From: Gammaproteobacteria bacterium 45_16_T64
Lineage (GTDB): Bacteria; Pseudomonadota; Gammaproteobacteria; Pseudomonadales; Ketobacteraceae
Assembly: GCA_002162955.1 (NCBI GenBank)
Contig: MABD01000032.1
Location: forward strand, 1 to 46,041
Direction: 5' to 3'
DNA length: 46,041 nt
Shown here: piece after piece, positions 18,143 through 26,134 of the stretch
How the letters are laid out: every line of letters begins with the position of its first letter
Position numbering within the stretch: position 1 is the first letter of the stretch
Translations under genes and position numbers: made by a program
Notes under the pieces: generated by a model
Databases searched by the model: none
Seen by the model: the letters and a program-made list of their open reading frames with translations, nothing else
Told to the model about the DNA's origin: nothing

Positions 18143-19207
18143 CTAATTTCCTCGCTGCTGCTGCTCCTCCTCTTCCATACGCTCCTTCTTTATTTGCGCG
18201 CGGAGATAAGCCAACCTTGAACCTTTACCGCTATCTAGATCAGGTTTTTCTATCTTGTTCACTACTTGCAAAGCCAAATTCCCATTCGCAGAGCCCAATT
18301 TACCGGTAAAGGTAGGAATATTATTTGCCAACATTAATACGGTTTCTGGCATGTCCACAGGCAGAATATCGCCCACTTTTAGTTCTGATAATTCCTTTAG
18401 ACTTATTTCCTTATCTAACAACTTGCCTTTAAGGGACACTACCGCTCCCATAATTTCTTCACGTAACGATTTTTGCCAACGTTCATCAGAATCATCAACG
18501 TCACTTTGTACACCCGCATCCAACACCTCTCGTAATGGTTCTATCATGGAATAGGGCAATGTCAGATGAAGGTCCCCGCCGCCGCCGTCCAGCTCCACAT
18601 GGAACGAACTCACAACAACCACCTCGCTTGGGCTAACAATATTGGCCAGGGATGGGTTTACTTCTGAGCTAAGGTATTCAAACTTTACGGGTAACACTGC
18701 TTTCCAAGCTTCTTCCATATCAACATAAGCTTGTTCTAACACCATCTGTACCACTCGATTTTCAGTGGGGGTAAACTCTCGCCCCTCTATCTTTGCATGA
18801 CGACCATCACCACCAAAAAAATTATCGACCAGTTTAAATACCAGTTTCGCATCCAATATAAATAGACCCGTTCCTCGCAGCGGTTTTAGTCGCACCATAT
18901 TCAGTGACGTAGGAACATACAAACTATGCACATACTCCCCAAACTTAATCACCTGTATTCCGCCAACAGAAACATCGGCGGTACGACGCAATAGGTTGAA
19001 CATACTAATTCGAGTGTATCTAGCAAAACGCTCGTTAACCATCTCTAGCGTAGGCATTCGCCCACGCACTATGCGATCTTGTGTACTTAGGTCATAGGAG
19101 GAAATACCATCTTCAGCTTCCCCCCCACCCGTGTCCACATCACCATCATCAACACCATGTAACAGCGCATCGATTTCGTCTTGGGATAATAGATCTTGTA
19201 CAGCCAT
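18143..19207 (-). CDS. fliM: Flagellar motor switch protein FliM
   Basis: FliM (354 residues) carries the N-terminal CheY-P binding peptide LSQDEIDALLHG at residues 6-17. The middle CheC-like domain includes FNLLRRTADVSVGGIQVIKF, and the C-terminal SPOA domain includes LSELKVGDILPVDMPE. A Glu/Gln-rich tail ends the protein. It is a C-ring subunit of the flagellar switch. It lies 17 bp downstream of fliL. Confidence 0.96.
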   Translation of the reverse strand: MAVQDLLSQDEIDALLHGVDDGDVDTGGGEAEDGISSYDLSTQDRIVRGRMPTLEMVNERFARYTRISMFNLLRRTADVSVGGIQVIKFGEYVHSLYVPTSLNMVRLKPLRGTGLFILDAKLVFKLVDNFFGGDGRHAKIEGREFTPTENRVVQMVLEQAYVDMEEAWKAVLPVKFEYLSSEVNPSLANIVSPSEVVVVSSFHVELDGGGGDLHLTLPYSMIEPLREVLDAGVQSDVDDSDERWQKSLREEIMGAVVSLKGKLLDKEISLKELSELKVGDILPVDMPETVLMLANNIPTFTGKLGSANGNLALQVVNKIEKPDLDSGKGSRLAYLRAQIKKERMEEEEQQQRGN

Positions 19208-19224
19208 TGATTACAACCTACCTG

Positions 19225-19716
19225 TTATTGCATCACGAAATTGGTGAACAGCACCTGTTCAACGCCTTCATCACCCATCTCATCAATCAGTATTTTTTGT
19301 AAATCTTCAAGTGCCGCTTGGCGCATCACCTCTTTCCCTTCTGGTGTTTGCAATGCTTGAAAATCCTGCGCCCCAAACAATTGCACCAGGTTATTTCTGA
19401 CCAAAGGCATATGCTTCTTCAAGGCACTCACGACAGATTCATTTCGCGTCTTCACCGCAAGATTTATTTGCACATAGCGCTGACGCCCTTTCCAGCTATA
19501 GTTCACAACAAAGGGAGGCTTAAGATCATAATAAATCGCCGGGGAGCTTGATGAATCCATCGATACTTCAGTATCACCCGATGATTTATCTCCACCTAAC
19601 ATGAAAAAAGCTGCTGCCCCGCCACCCACAAGTAATACTATTAATATCACAATAATGATTATCAGTAGCTTGTTTGATTTGGGCGCCGCCTCTTCCTTAT
19701 TTTCGTCTTCAGCCAT
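19225..19716 (-). CDS. fliL: Flagellar basal-body associated protein FliL
   Basis: FliL (163 residues) has a short charged cytosolic N-terminus, one membrane anchor (KLLIIIIVILIVLLVGGGAA) and a periplasmic stomatin-like domain that surrounds stators; the C-terminus VLFTNFVMQ is typical. It is the first gene of the fliLMNOPQR-flhB run and lies about 60 bp after the predicted start of a sigma-54 transcript. Confidence 0.94.
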   Translation of the reverse strand: MAEDENKEEAAPKSNKLLIIIIVILIVLLVGGGAAAFFMLGGDKSSGDTEVSMDSSSSPAIYYDLKPPFVVNYSWKGRQRYVQINLAVKTRNESVVSALKKHMPLVRNNLVQLFGAQDFQALQTPEGKEVMRQAALEDLQKILIDEMGDEGVEQVLFTNFVMQ

Positions 19717-19789
19717 GGATCATCACCTTTTTGGATCAAATTAAATGTGTATCGAACAGTCTATGTGTTTGATCGTTCTGTTAAGCAGT

Positions 19790-19805
19790 TGCAAAAGCTA
19801 TGCCA
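19790..19805 (-). promoter_or_regulatory. Sigma-54 promoter of fliL operon
   Basis: On the minus strand the sequence reads TGGCATAGCTTTTGCA, matching the sigma-54 consensus TGGCAC-N5-TTGCA with the required GG and GC doublets ten bases apart. The transcript should start about a dozen bases after the GC, near 19779, leaving a leader of about 60 bases before fliL. Activation by a FleQ/FlrC-type enhancer-binding protein is expected from related flagellar systems but no such site is identified. Confidence 0.8.
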
Positions 19806-20000
19806 TTGAAATACCAGACTGCCACTCTTACTAATGCCATTGAAATCAATTGCTTAGAAAAACCAACATCCATCAACGTCAATGTTTTGGCCCTGTTACA
19901 CTAGTGTAGTAGAGAATTCCCAGATGAAAACGTCATTTTTCTAACAGGCGCTTGTTTTTACAGGATTTTTTAACTGTGAGGTGCTGACAAAACAAAAGGC

Positions 20001-20029
20001 AGAGCCCCAAAAACGTGGGGTAGGGCTCT
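20001..20029 (-). terminator. Terminator after fliK
   Basis: A seven-base perfect stem (AGAGCCC / GGGCTCT) encloses a further CCCC/GGGG pairing. Read on the minus strand it is followed by a T-rich run (GCCTTTTGTTTTG). It lies about 30 bases after the fliK stop and upstream of the fliL promoter, making fliK and fliL separate transcription units. Confidence 0.75.
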
Positions 20030-20059
20030 CTATAATCGACACCGTTAGGCAGTAAAACT

Positions 20060-21958
20060 CTAGGCGTAAAAATCGACAATCCGATCAGTTTCTAACGTTA
20101 CTACCGCATCAGATTCATCCCCTTCTTCCTCCTCAGTCACCTTTGTGGCGTCAGTATTTTCCAGACCAGCAAGATTTTCAGACTTTCCATCTTCCCCTTG
20201 ATGCCTGCCATTCGCTAACTGTTCCTGAATATCAACACTTTCCAAATCAACACCATTTTCTTCCAGCATATCCCTCAAACGTTGCGCGCCACTTTCTAGC
20301 GCTTCCCTAGTCGCCGGCTGCTGACTCGCAAAAACAATACTCGCCTGTTGATCTTGATTAAATTTCACCGTCACATCAATCTGCCCCAACTCTTCGGGGG
20401 TAAGCATAATTTGGGCTGATTGAATTTTTTGTCCAATCATCATCATGATCCGCTGATTAAATTCTGGAACAAAACCCGGTTTGTTCATCGGCGTCGATAT
20501 GGTTGTACTAAATGGCTTGACCTCTTCCGTTTTCACCGTACTCATCTGATCCAATGCTCTAGCAAAAGGCAGGGGTTTTACGCCGGACGAGCTATCGTCT
20601 AGGGTTGACGATTTAGCCTCTGCTCCCGGTATGCGCAACTGCCTTAACACGTCCATTCCCCCTGCGAGTTTCTTATCTGCGGCTAATAATTTATCAGCCT
20701 GGGACACCATAGATTCTTCATTGCTATTCTTAATGGATTGATTCCCTCCCTCCAACAATGCTTTTCGTTCTTGCATCAATTGCTTTACTTCACTGAGGGG
20801 AAAACCGCTGCTTCCGTCATTTGACGATGGGCTCAGCGTTGCGCTCGGCTCACCACCAACACGAGACTGCTGAGAATGTATATCACGTCGGAGATTAGCC
20901 GTATTCACTGCTTGCGCCAAAGGGTTTACTTGTGAAACGGAAGGCTCCTTAGGTAATTTATCTGTCACTCTCTCACCTAACAAACCCGTTACCTCTGGCG
21001 CGCCCTTGACTTGCTCTTGCACAGATCCATTCAATTCGCTGACTTTCGAGCTGACTGCAACCGTCTCGCTATTACTCGATATCGTTGCTCCCTCACCCAC
21101 CACTCCCTTACCCAATGCGCCTTTCACACTCTCGCTCAATATCGACGCCTTGGCATTCAAATCGTCGTCACCTTCCACTCCATCTGCCGTGCTAGGGTCG
21201 CCTGACAGTGTTTGCCCCATCCATTGCTCTAGCCCTGCTTTTGGCGTTATGTTTTCCAACTCAGTTAGACCACTGGCTGACCCATCCTCACGCTGCGAAG
21301 CATTCGCTCCGGACAGCTGTTGAAGAAAATAGGGCGATAAATCATCCCCCGCTTCCGCCCTCCCCTCGACCAATGTCGCTTGCTCGACGGACACACCGGG
21401 TTGGGTTTCCGAGGTTTGCGTAGCGGTATCCGTTACTTCCTCTACCTCCTGCTTTTGATTACCATCAGCGGATTCGACCGTTGTTGCCTGTTCGGCTTTC
21501 ATTGGGCCAGTATCGCTACTTTCTTCAACCGTCTTGTTTCGTGTGTGCTTATCTGGCCCTTGGTTACGCGTATCATTAGCCTTAGACGCCGGCGTATTTC
21601 TATCATGATCAGCAGTCTTTCGTGCGGCAACCCGTACATCCCTTTCCGCCTCCCGGCCTTTATCAGGCAAATCATTGCCGCTCCGCCTATCCTGTTCTCG
21701 CCGATCTGCCCGTTGATCCGCCAACCGATCATCCTTTGCTCTACGGGCTTGATCTGCCCGCATATCAGCCTGCCGTGCATCTGATTGCTGTTGTGCACGC
21801 CTTGATTCCTGCGCGTCAACCTGCCGCCTATATTCGTTATTAAACGCTCCACTATCACTACTAAGCTTTTGTTTAGCAACAGAATCTAGCCCCGCACCAA
21901 AATCAACGTCGGGAGTATTTGTGGTAATGGAAACCGGCATTTTTAAATCAGGCGACAT
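20060..21958 (-). CDS. fliK: Flagellar hook-length control protein FliK
   Basis: FliK (632 residues) measures hook length and triggers the FlhB specificity switch. The C-terminal hook-length domain is recognised by LTPEELGQIDVTVKFNQDQ and the following Gln-rich stretch. The N-terminal ruler part is long, polar and disordered, with a strongly Arg/Asp/Gln-rich block (about residues 45-120) that includes repeated RAD/ADQ patterns. The start chosen is ATG 21958, with GGAG eight bases upstream; GTG 21967 is possible but lies within that spacing. Its own sigma-54 promoter lies at 22023-22040. Confidence 0.93.
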   Translation of the reverse strand: MSPDLKMPVSITTNTPDVDFGAGLDSVAKQKLSSDSGAFNNEYRRQVDAQESRRAQQQSDARQADMRADQARRAKDDRLADQRADRREQDRRSGNDLPDKGREAERDVRVAARKTADHDRNTPASKANDTRNQGPDKHTRNKTVEESSDTGPMKAEQATTVESADGNQKQEVEEVTDTATQTSETQPGVSVEQATLVEGRAEAGDDLSPYFLQQLSGANASQREDGSASGLTELENITPKAGLEQWMGQTLSGDPSTADGVEGDDDLNAKASILSESVKGALGKGVVGEGATISSNSETVAVSSKVSELNGSVQEQVKGAPEVTGLLGERVTDKLPKEPSVSQVNPLAQAVNTANLRRDIHSQQSRVGGEPSATLSPSSNDGSSGFPLSEVKQLMQERKALLEGGNQSIKNSNEESMVSQADKLLAADKKLAGGMDVLRQLRIPGAEAKSSTLDDSSSGVKPLPFARALDQMSTVKTEEVKPFSTTISTPMNKPGFVPEFNQRIMMMIGQKIQSAQIMLTPEELGQIDVTVKFNQDQQASIVFASQQPATREALESGAQRLRDMLEENGVDLESVDIQEQLANGRHQGEDGKSENLAGLENTDATKVTEEEEGDESDAVVTLETDRIVDFYA

Positions 21959-22022
21959 GGTATTCACTCCTTACTTAACAGTAGCCAGTACATTACAAAT
22001 AGATGTACTGGTAACACTGTAG

Positions 22023-22040
22023 AAGCAAAGGTGATGCCAA
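22023..22040 (-). promoter_or_regulatory. Sigma-54 promoter of fliK
   Basis: The minus strand reads TTGGCATCACCTTTGCTT, a near-perfect -24/-12 element with GG-N10-GC spacing. The predicted start is near 22013, about 55 bases before the fliK ATG. Similarity to the fliL promoter suggests that both units answer to the same flagellar activator. Confidence 0.85.
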
Positions 22041-22088
22041 GATTTTACAGTTGAGGAAAAATGATGCTTTGAGGAAGTGAGAAGATCA

Positions 22089-22352
22089 CTAGACCCCAAG
22101 TCCAGCGATCGCATTCAACACATTTTGAATAGTCCGAGTCAGCACCGGGTGCTCCTCCTCATAACGGACCAATTGTTGCTCCAGGCCATGCACCAAGGTA
22201 TCTTCCCAGTGCTCGCCATCACCGTTTATCATAGACTCTATACGGCTTGCCAGCGCTTCAAGTTCTTCTTTACGTGTTTCATCCACAGCGTCTTCCATAT
22301 CCAACTGATCACGCAATTCAGATACTGACGATTTTAACGTCTCTTTAGGCAT
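22089..22352 (-). CDS. DUF4404-type small protein
   Basis: This 87-residue soluble, acidic, helical protein (MPKETLKSSVSELRDQL...) ends with EEHPVLTRTIQNVLNAIAGL. The pattern of two helices with a central Asp/Gly-rich turn and the EHP...LxxxLxxLGI tail matches the DUF4404 family, common as a small cytosolic protein in Pseudomonas relatives. The start is ATG 22352, with AGGAG six bases upstream; ATG 22358, two codons earlier, directly abuts the AGGAG and is less likely. Function is unknown. It lies upstream of the fliK promoter on the same strand. Confidence 0.75.
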   Translation of the reverse strand: MPKETLKSSVSELRDQLDMEDAVDETRKEELEALASRIESMINGDGEHWEDTLVHGLEQQLVRYEEEHPVLTRTIQNVLNAIAGLGV

Positions 22353-22474
22353 ACTCATCTCCTAACACTCATGCTATTTAGCATAGTGTAGATTGACGAC
22401 CCTATTCTTTAATCTATCCACTATTTTGACTTTACTCTCATTTCTCACAAATATCTTGTGTGGTCGTTGTCTCT

Positions 22475-22480
22475 ATAATT
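22475..22480 (+). promoter_or_regulatory. Possible -10 box before the PAAR gene
   Basis: A perfect TATAAT lies 42 bases before the GTG start of the PAAR gene, in a 170-bp divergent gap. No good -35 hexamer is found at 16-18 bp, so the call is weak. Confidence 0.35.
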
Positions 22481-22522
22481 GTAGACGTGTAGAACCTTAT
22501 ATTTAACAGAAAGGAATAACCT

Positions 22523-22810
22523 GTGCCCCCAGCCGCTAGAATTGGTGATTTTCATATTTGTCCGGCATCCACCGGGCCTGTACCACATGTGGGTGGGCCA
22601 GTGGTTGTGGGTCAGCCTAATGTGCTAATAGCCGGTATGCCTGCGGCAAGATTAGGCGATATGGCCGTCTGCGTTGGTCCACCAGATACCATCGCAAAAG
22701 GTAGTGGATCGGTACTGATTGGGAACAAACCCGCCGCAAGAATGGGAGATAAGACTGCCCACGGTGGAACCATTATTATTGGCGCGCCGACGGTAATGAT
22801 TGGGGGGTAA
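22523..22810 (+). CDS. PAAR-domain spike-tip protein
   Basis: This 95-residue protein is essentially only a PAAR domain: MPPAARIGDFHICP, two further PAAR-like turns (MPAARLGDMAVC, KPAARMGDKTAHGG) and Gly-rich strands between them. PAAR proteins form the sharp, metal-bound cone on the VgrG spike of type VI secretion systems and related contractile machines. The start is GTG 22523, with AAGGA seven bases upstream. There is no N- or C-terminal effector extension, and no vgrG or other T6SS gene lies in the window, so this is an orphan copy. It ends convergent to the RTX lipoprotein gene. Confidence 0.9.
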   Translation: MPPAARIGDFHICPASTGPVPHVGGPVVVGQPNVLIAGMPAARLGDMAVCVGPPDTIAKGSGSVLIGNKPAARMGDKTAHGGTIIIGAPTVMIGG

Positions 22811-22814
22811 ATAA

Positions 22815-22844
22815 CGGCTAATATCACAACTTGGATATTAGCCG
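22815..22844. terminator. Convergent hairpin between PAAR and RTX lipoprotein genes
   Basis: An 11-bp perfect stem (CGGCTAATATC / GATATTAGCCG) with an 8-base loop lies directly after the PAAR stop and 22 bp before the stop of the opposing gene. It may work in both directions, though neither side has a long T-run. Confidence 0.6.
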
Positions 22845-22866
22845 CCTGGTGGAACCATTCACTCGA

Positions 22867-25824
22867 TTAGTTTGCCGATACCATCCTGCTTTCTACAAAA
22901 TCGACGGCATTCATTGCATCACTATCACTAAATGTCACCGTCGCAAGTTGATAGTCAGAATCGACATACCAGTTCACTATTCGAACCTCATCACTTGAGC
23001 TTGTGACGAAGATAAGGTCATCACCTTCCCGCCTAAGGGTAGTTTCTGCGACAAGAATACCGTTACCGAAGATTAAGTGTCCTCGATCAGAGCTTAAGAA
23101 GTCAAAATCTACGATCGAATCAATACCGTCCCCTCGATTAAAAAGGTAAGTATCTGGAACACCGTCTCCCGAATAAGCGCCACTTTCATCGCGATGCCCT
23201 CCCACAAGTAGATCACCATTCCCTTCACCGCCGCTCAAGGTATCAAAACCTGATCCACCGATTACCGTATCTTGATCACCGCCACCATACAATTGGTCGT
23301 TACCTTCTTTTCCGTCAATAACGTCGTCGCCTCCAGCACCATTAATGACATCGCTAGACGCAGTGCCATTAAAGATATCTACACCACTCGTCCCCACCAC
23401 TTCATGAGACCCCATATAGGCAACCACACTCACTGCAACACCATCAAACGTAAATGTTGACAATCGGTAGTCTGAATCCACATACCAATTTAAAACAGTG
23501 ACGGAGTCTTGATCATTAACAACAATGGTCAAATTGTCGCCTTCACGCTCCAACTGAACATCTTCTGCACCGATACCTTCGCCAAAGATCAAATGTCCCT
23601 GATCTGACGTCAGAAAATCGAAATCTACGATGGTATCATTTCCATCACCTTCATTAAAAAGGTAAGTATCAGGAACGCTGTCGCCTGTATAAACTCCGTT
23701 TTCATCACGATAACCGCCCACAAGCAGATCACCATCGCCTGCACCACCATTCAACGTATCAAAACCTGATCCACCAATTACCGTATCTTGACCTCCACCA
23801 CCAAACAATTGGTCGTTACCTTCTTTTCCTTTAATAACGTCGTCGCCTTCAGCACCATTAATGAAATCGCTAGACGCTGTACCATTAAAGATATCTACAC
23901 CGCTCGTTCCCACTACTTCATGAGACCCCATATAGGCAACCACACTCACTGCAACACCATCAAACGTAAATGTTGACAACCGGTAGTCTGAATCCACATA
24001 CCAATTTAAAACAGTAACTGAGTCTTGATCATTAACAACAATGGTCAAGTTGTCGCCTTCACGCTCCAACTGAAGATCTTCTGCACCGATACCTTCGCCA
24101 AAAATCAAATGTCCTTGATCTGACGTTAAAAAATCGAAATCTACGATGGTATCGTTACCATCACCTTCATTAAAGAGGTAAGTATCTGGAACGCTGTCAC
24201 CGGTATACATCCCATTTTCATCACGATAACCTCCCACAAGTAAGTCACCGTCCCCTGCACCGCCGTTCAACGTATCAAAACCTGAACCACCGATTATCGT
24301 ATCCCTATTATCACCACCCAATAACCAATCGTTACCTGCCTTACCATTAATAACATCATCACCACCAGCGCCATTCAGGATATCGCTAGTCTCTGTGCCA
24401 TCAAATATATCTTCACCGTCGGTTCCCATCACTTCATGAGACCCCATATAGGCAACCACACTCACTGCAACACCATCAAACGTAAATGTTGACAACCGAT
24501 AGTCTGAATCCACATACCAATTTAAAACAGTGACAGAGTCTTGACCATTCACAGCAATAGTTAGGTTATCGCCTTCACGTTCCAATTGAACGCCTTCTGC
24601 CCCAATACCTTCACCAAAGGTCAAATGCCCTTGGTCAGAAGTCAAAAAATCGAAATCTACAATAGTATCGTTGCCGTCACCTTCATTAAAGAGATAAGTA
24701 TCTGGAACGCTATCACCTTTATGAACCCCATTTTCATCACGATAACCACCTACGAGTAGATCACCGTCGCCAGCGCCACCATTCAAGGTATCAAAACCAG
24801 AACCGCCGATAATAGTATCTCTACCACCCGCGCCACCAATAATGTCGTTGCCAGCCAAACCATCGATAATATCGGCGAATTCACTCCCTGTGTATTCATC
24901 CGCTTGATTCGTCAATGTGATATGAATACCAATCAGCGCTTGAAGCTCTGCAAAAGTATATTCAGATCCATCACCAAAACTCACCAAACTGATGGGGACC
25001 GAACCATCAACAAACCAGCCTTGAAAGTTAACAAAGCTAACACCGTCCGCTAATTCGACCCGAAGATCATTCTCGATACGTATTAATGTAATATCATCAG
25101 GCGATTCTGCCCCCACTATTTGCAACAATTCAAACGGTGGCGTTTGTGTATTGTTATCTACCGATTCTGACGAGCCTGTGTCCAATACAATGGTAGATGC
25201 ACAATGACTAGGGGGAACGATGATAGAAGGAGCATCCACCGTCTCCAGTGCGCTTTCTAATATAGAAATATCTGCACAATCAATCTGTGGATTTCCATTA
25301 AGTTGTAGATTGACCAACTTATCCAGTGCACCTAGCTCAGTAATATCACCGGCCAATTGATTGTTTGCTAGGTTTAGCGATGTCAGGCCTTGCATCGCGG
25401 ACATGGCATCAGTCGTACTAATGTTGTTATCACTAATATCCAACTTCGCCAACACCGGCAAGTCAGTTAGCCCATTAATATCTGAAAGGCTATTCTTTGA
25501 AACATCCACCTCTTCAAGTAGCAACAAACTTTGCACGCCACTCAGATCCGTAAGCCCTGCATTAACTAACGTCAACGTAGTTAGTTTTTCTAATGACTCA
25601 ATGCCATCTACATTTTCAAGTGGCTCATCGAGACACACTAGCCCTGTCACATTCGCCAAGAGCTGGCTAAAACCTTCTAAGGGATACTGATTAGCACCAA
25701 CGCTGAAGCTACAACCTTCTGGCGCATCACTCAAAAATTTGGGTAAATCCGTTCCCACACAACCCGATAACGCAACCGAGAGCCCAATAGAGCTCAATAT
25801 AGCGCCTTTTGATATTACCGACAT
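22867..25824 (-). CDS. Large lipoprotein with leucine-rich repeats and RTX calcium-binding blocks
   Basis: This 985-residue protein (start ATG 25824, AAGGA seven bases upstream) opens with a lipoprotein signal ending at the lipobox SVALSGC, Cys22. Residues ~60-205 are short leucine-rich repeats (LTTLTLVNAGLTDLSGVQSL, LAKLDISDNNISTTDAM). After a linker, four blocks of 172 residues follow. Each has RTX nonapeptide-like turns (GGSGFDTLNGGAGDGD, GAGGDDVINGKAGNDWL) and a segment like the haemolysin-related domain (NLTIVVN...VTVLNWYVDSDYRLS). Such repeats bind calcium on secreted or surface proteins. The Cys is followed by Val, with no inner-membrane Asp retention signal, so outer-membrane or surface location is inferred. 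The ligand is unknown. Confidence 0.85.
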   Translation of the reverse strand: MSVISKGAILSSIGLSVALSGCVGTDLPKFLSDAPEGCSFSVGANQYPLEGFSQLLANVTGLVCLDEPLENVDGIESLEKLTTLTLVNAGLTDLSGVQSLLLLEEVDVSKNSLSDINGLTDLPVLAKLDISDNNISTTDAMSAMQGLTSLNLANNQLAGDITELGALDKLVNLQLNGNPQIDCADISILESALETVDAPSIIVPPSHCASTIVLDTGSSESVDNNTQTPPFELLQIVGAESPDDITLIRIENDLRVELADGVSFVNFQGWFVDGSVPISLVSFGDGSEYTFAELQALIGIHITLTNQADEYTGSEFADIIDGLAGNDIIGGAGGRDTIIGGSGFDTLNGGAGDGDLLVGGYRDENGVHKGDSVPDTYLFNEGDGNDTIVDFDFLTSDQGHLTFGEGIGAEGVQLEREGDNLTIAVNGQDSVTVLNWYVDSDYRLSTFTFDGVAVSVVAYMGSHEVMGTDGEDIFDGTETSDILNGAGGDDVINGKAGNDWLLGGDNRDTIIGGSGFDTLNGGAGDGDLLVGGYRDENGMYTGDSVPDTYLFNEGDGNDTIVDFDFLTSDQGHLIFGEGIGAEDLQLEREGDNLTIVVNDQDSVTVLNWYVDSDYRLSTFTFDGVAVSVVAYMGSHEVVGTSGVDIFNGTASSDFINGAEGDDVIKGKEGNDQLFGGGGQDTVIGGSGFDTLNGGAGDGDLLVGGYRDENGVYTGDSVPDTYLFNEGDGNDTIVDFDFLTSDQGHLIFGEGIGAEDVQLEREGDNLTIVVNDQDSVTVLNWYVDSDYRLSTFTFDGVAVSVVAYMGSHEVVGTSGVDIFNGTASSDVINGAGGDDVIDGKEGNDQLYGGGDQDTVIGGSGFDTLSGGEGNGDLLVGGHRDESGAYSGDGVPDTYLFNRGDGIDSIVDFDFLSSDRGHLIFGNGILVAETTLRREGDDLIFVTSSSDEVRIVNWYVDSDYQLATVTFSDSDAMNAVDFVESRMVSAN
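22870..24835 (-). repeat. 516-bp tandem repeats inside the RTX lipoprotein gene
   Basis: Landmark sequences recur at exactly 516-bp spacing: the block starting TTCATGAGACCCC is at 23401, 23917 and 24433, and TATCAAAACC is at 24273 and 24789. The three inner copies are close to identical at DNA level; the copy nearest the 3' end of the gene is diverged and truncated. The period equals 172 codons, so the copy number can change without a frameshift. Confidence 0.9.
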
Positions 25825-25874
25825 AGCAATTTCCTTACTGTGTAAATTCCATACATTCATAATTCTAACTAAAA

Positions 25875-25890
25875 CCAAGCTGAAGCTTGG
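25875..25890. repeat. Inverted repeat CCAAGCT-GA-AGCTTGG
   Basis: Two perfect 7-base arms are separated by two bases. It lies in the leader or promoter of the RTX lipoprotein gene. The very short loop favours a protein-binding palindrome over an RNA hairpin. The protein that would bind it is unknown. Confidence 0.45.
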
Positions 25891-26042
25891 CTTTAGAATA
25901 GACCCTCTATAAAAAAGGAAAACGCCGTTTTTTACCCGAGTAAATAGGGCGCAAATTAGCGAATATTAGGCCGGGTAACGCAACACAACCCAAAAATTGC
26001 TCAACAAGCATTCAAACCACAAAACAATTAACGTTTATTACC

Positions 26043-26054
26043 GTGAATATTCAC
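26043..26054. repeat. Perfect palindrome GTGAATATTCAC
   Basis: A 12-bp self-complementary site lies upstream of the plus-strand lipoprotein gene. Its size and symmetry suit a dimeric repressor or activator operator, but no regulator is encoded nearby. Confidence 0.45.
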
Positions 26055-26134
26055 TTTTGTCATAGAATGCTTGCCCCTTATGGGTCTATATGTACGGTTA
26101 AAACCATAATCTCATTACTATTAAGGAATAATAT

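Larger units (their letters stand above)
19717..20059. other. fliK-fliL intergenic region (343 bp)
   Basis: This gene-free stretch holds the fliK terminator hairpin (20001-20029), the fliL sigma-54 promoter (19790-19805) and a 13-bp direct repeat, ATGCCATTGAAAT, at 19800-19812 and 19834-19846. The first repeat copy overlaps the -24 element. No open frame of note is present. Confidence 0.8.
25825..26134. promoter_or_regulatory. Divergent promoter region of two lipoprotein genes
   Basis: This 310-bp A+T-rich region lies between two divergent lipoprotein genes. It contains the palindrome CCAAGCT-GA-AGCTTGG at 25875-25890 (about 50 bp before the minus-strand gene) and a perfect 12-bp palindrome at 26043-26054 (about 80 bp before the plus-strand gene). 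No sigma-54 element is present and no standard -35/-10 pair stands out. Confidence 0.5.

Noticed and set aside
19800-19815. Second GG-N10-GC match overlapping the fliL promoter (TGGTATTTCAATGGCA)
   Set aside because: Doublet spacing fits but the flanking bases match the consensus worse than the adjacent TGGCATAGCTTTTGCA.
21499-21879. 126-residue minus-strand frame inside fliK
   Set aside because: Out-of-frame translation of the Arg/Asp-rich fliK region; compositional artefact.
23272-23976. Short similar plus-strand frames (62 residues each) within the RTX gene
   Set aside because: They recur only because the 516-bp coding repeat recurs; they are antisense echoes.
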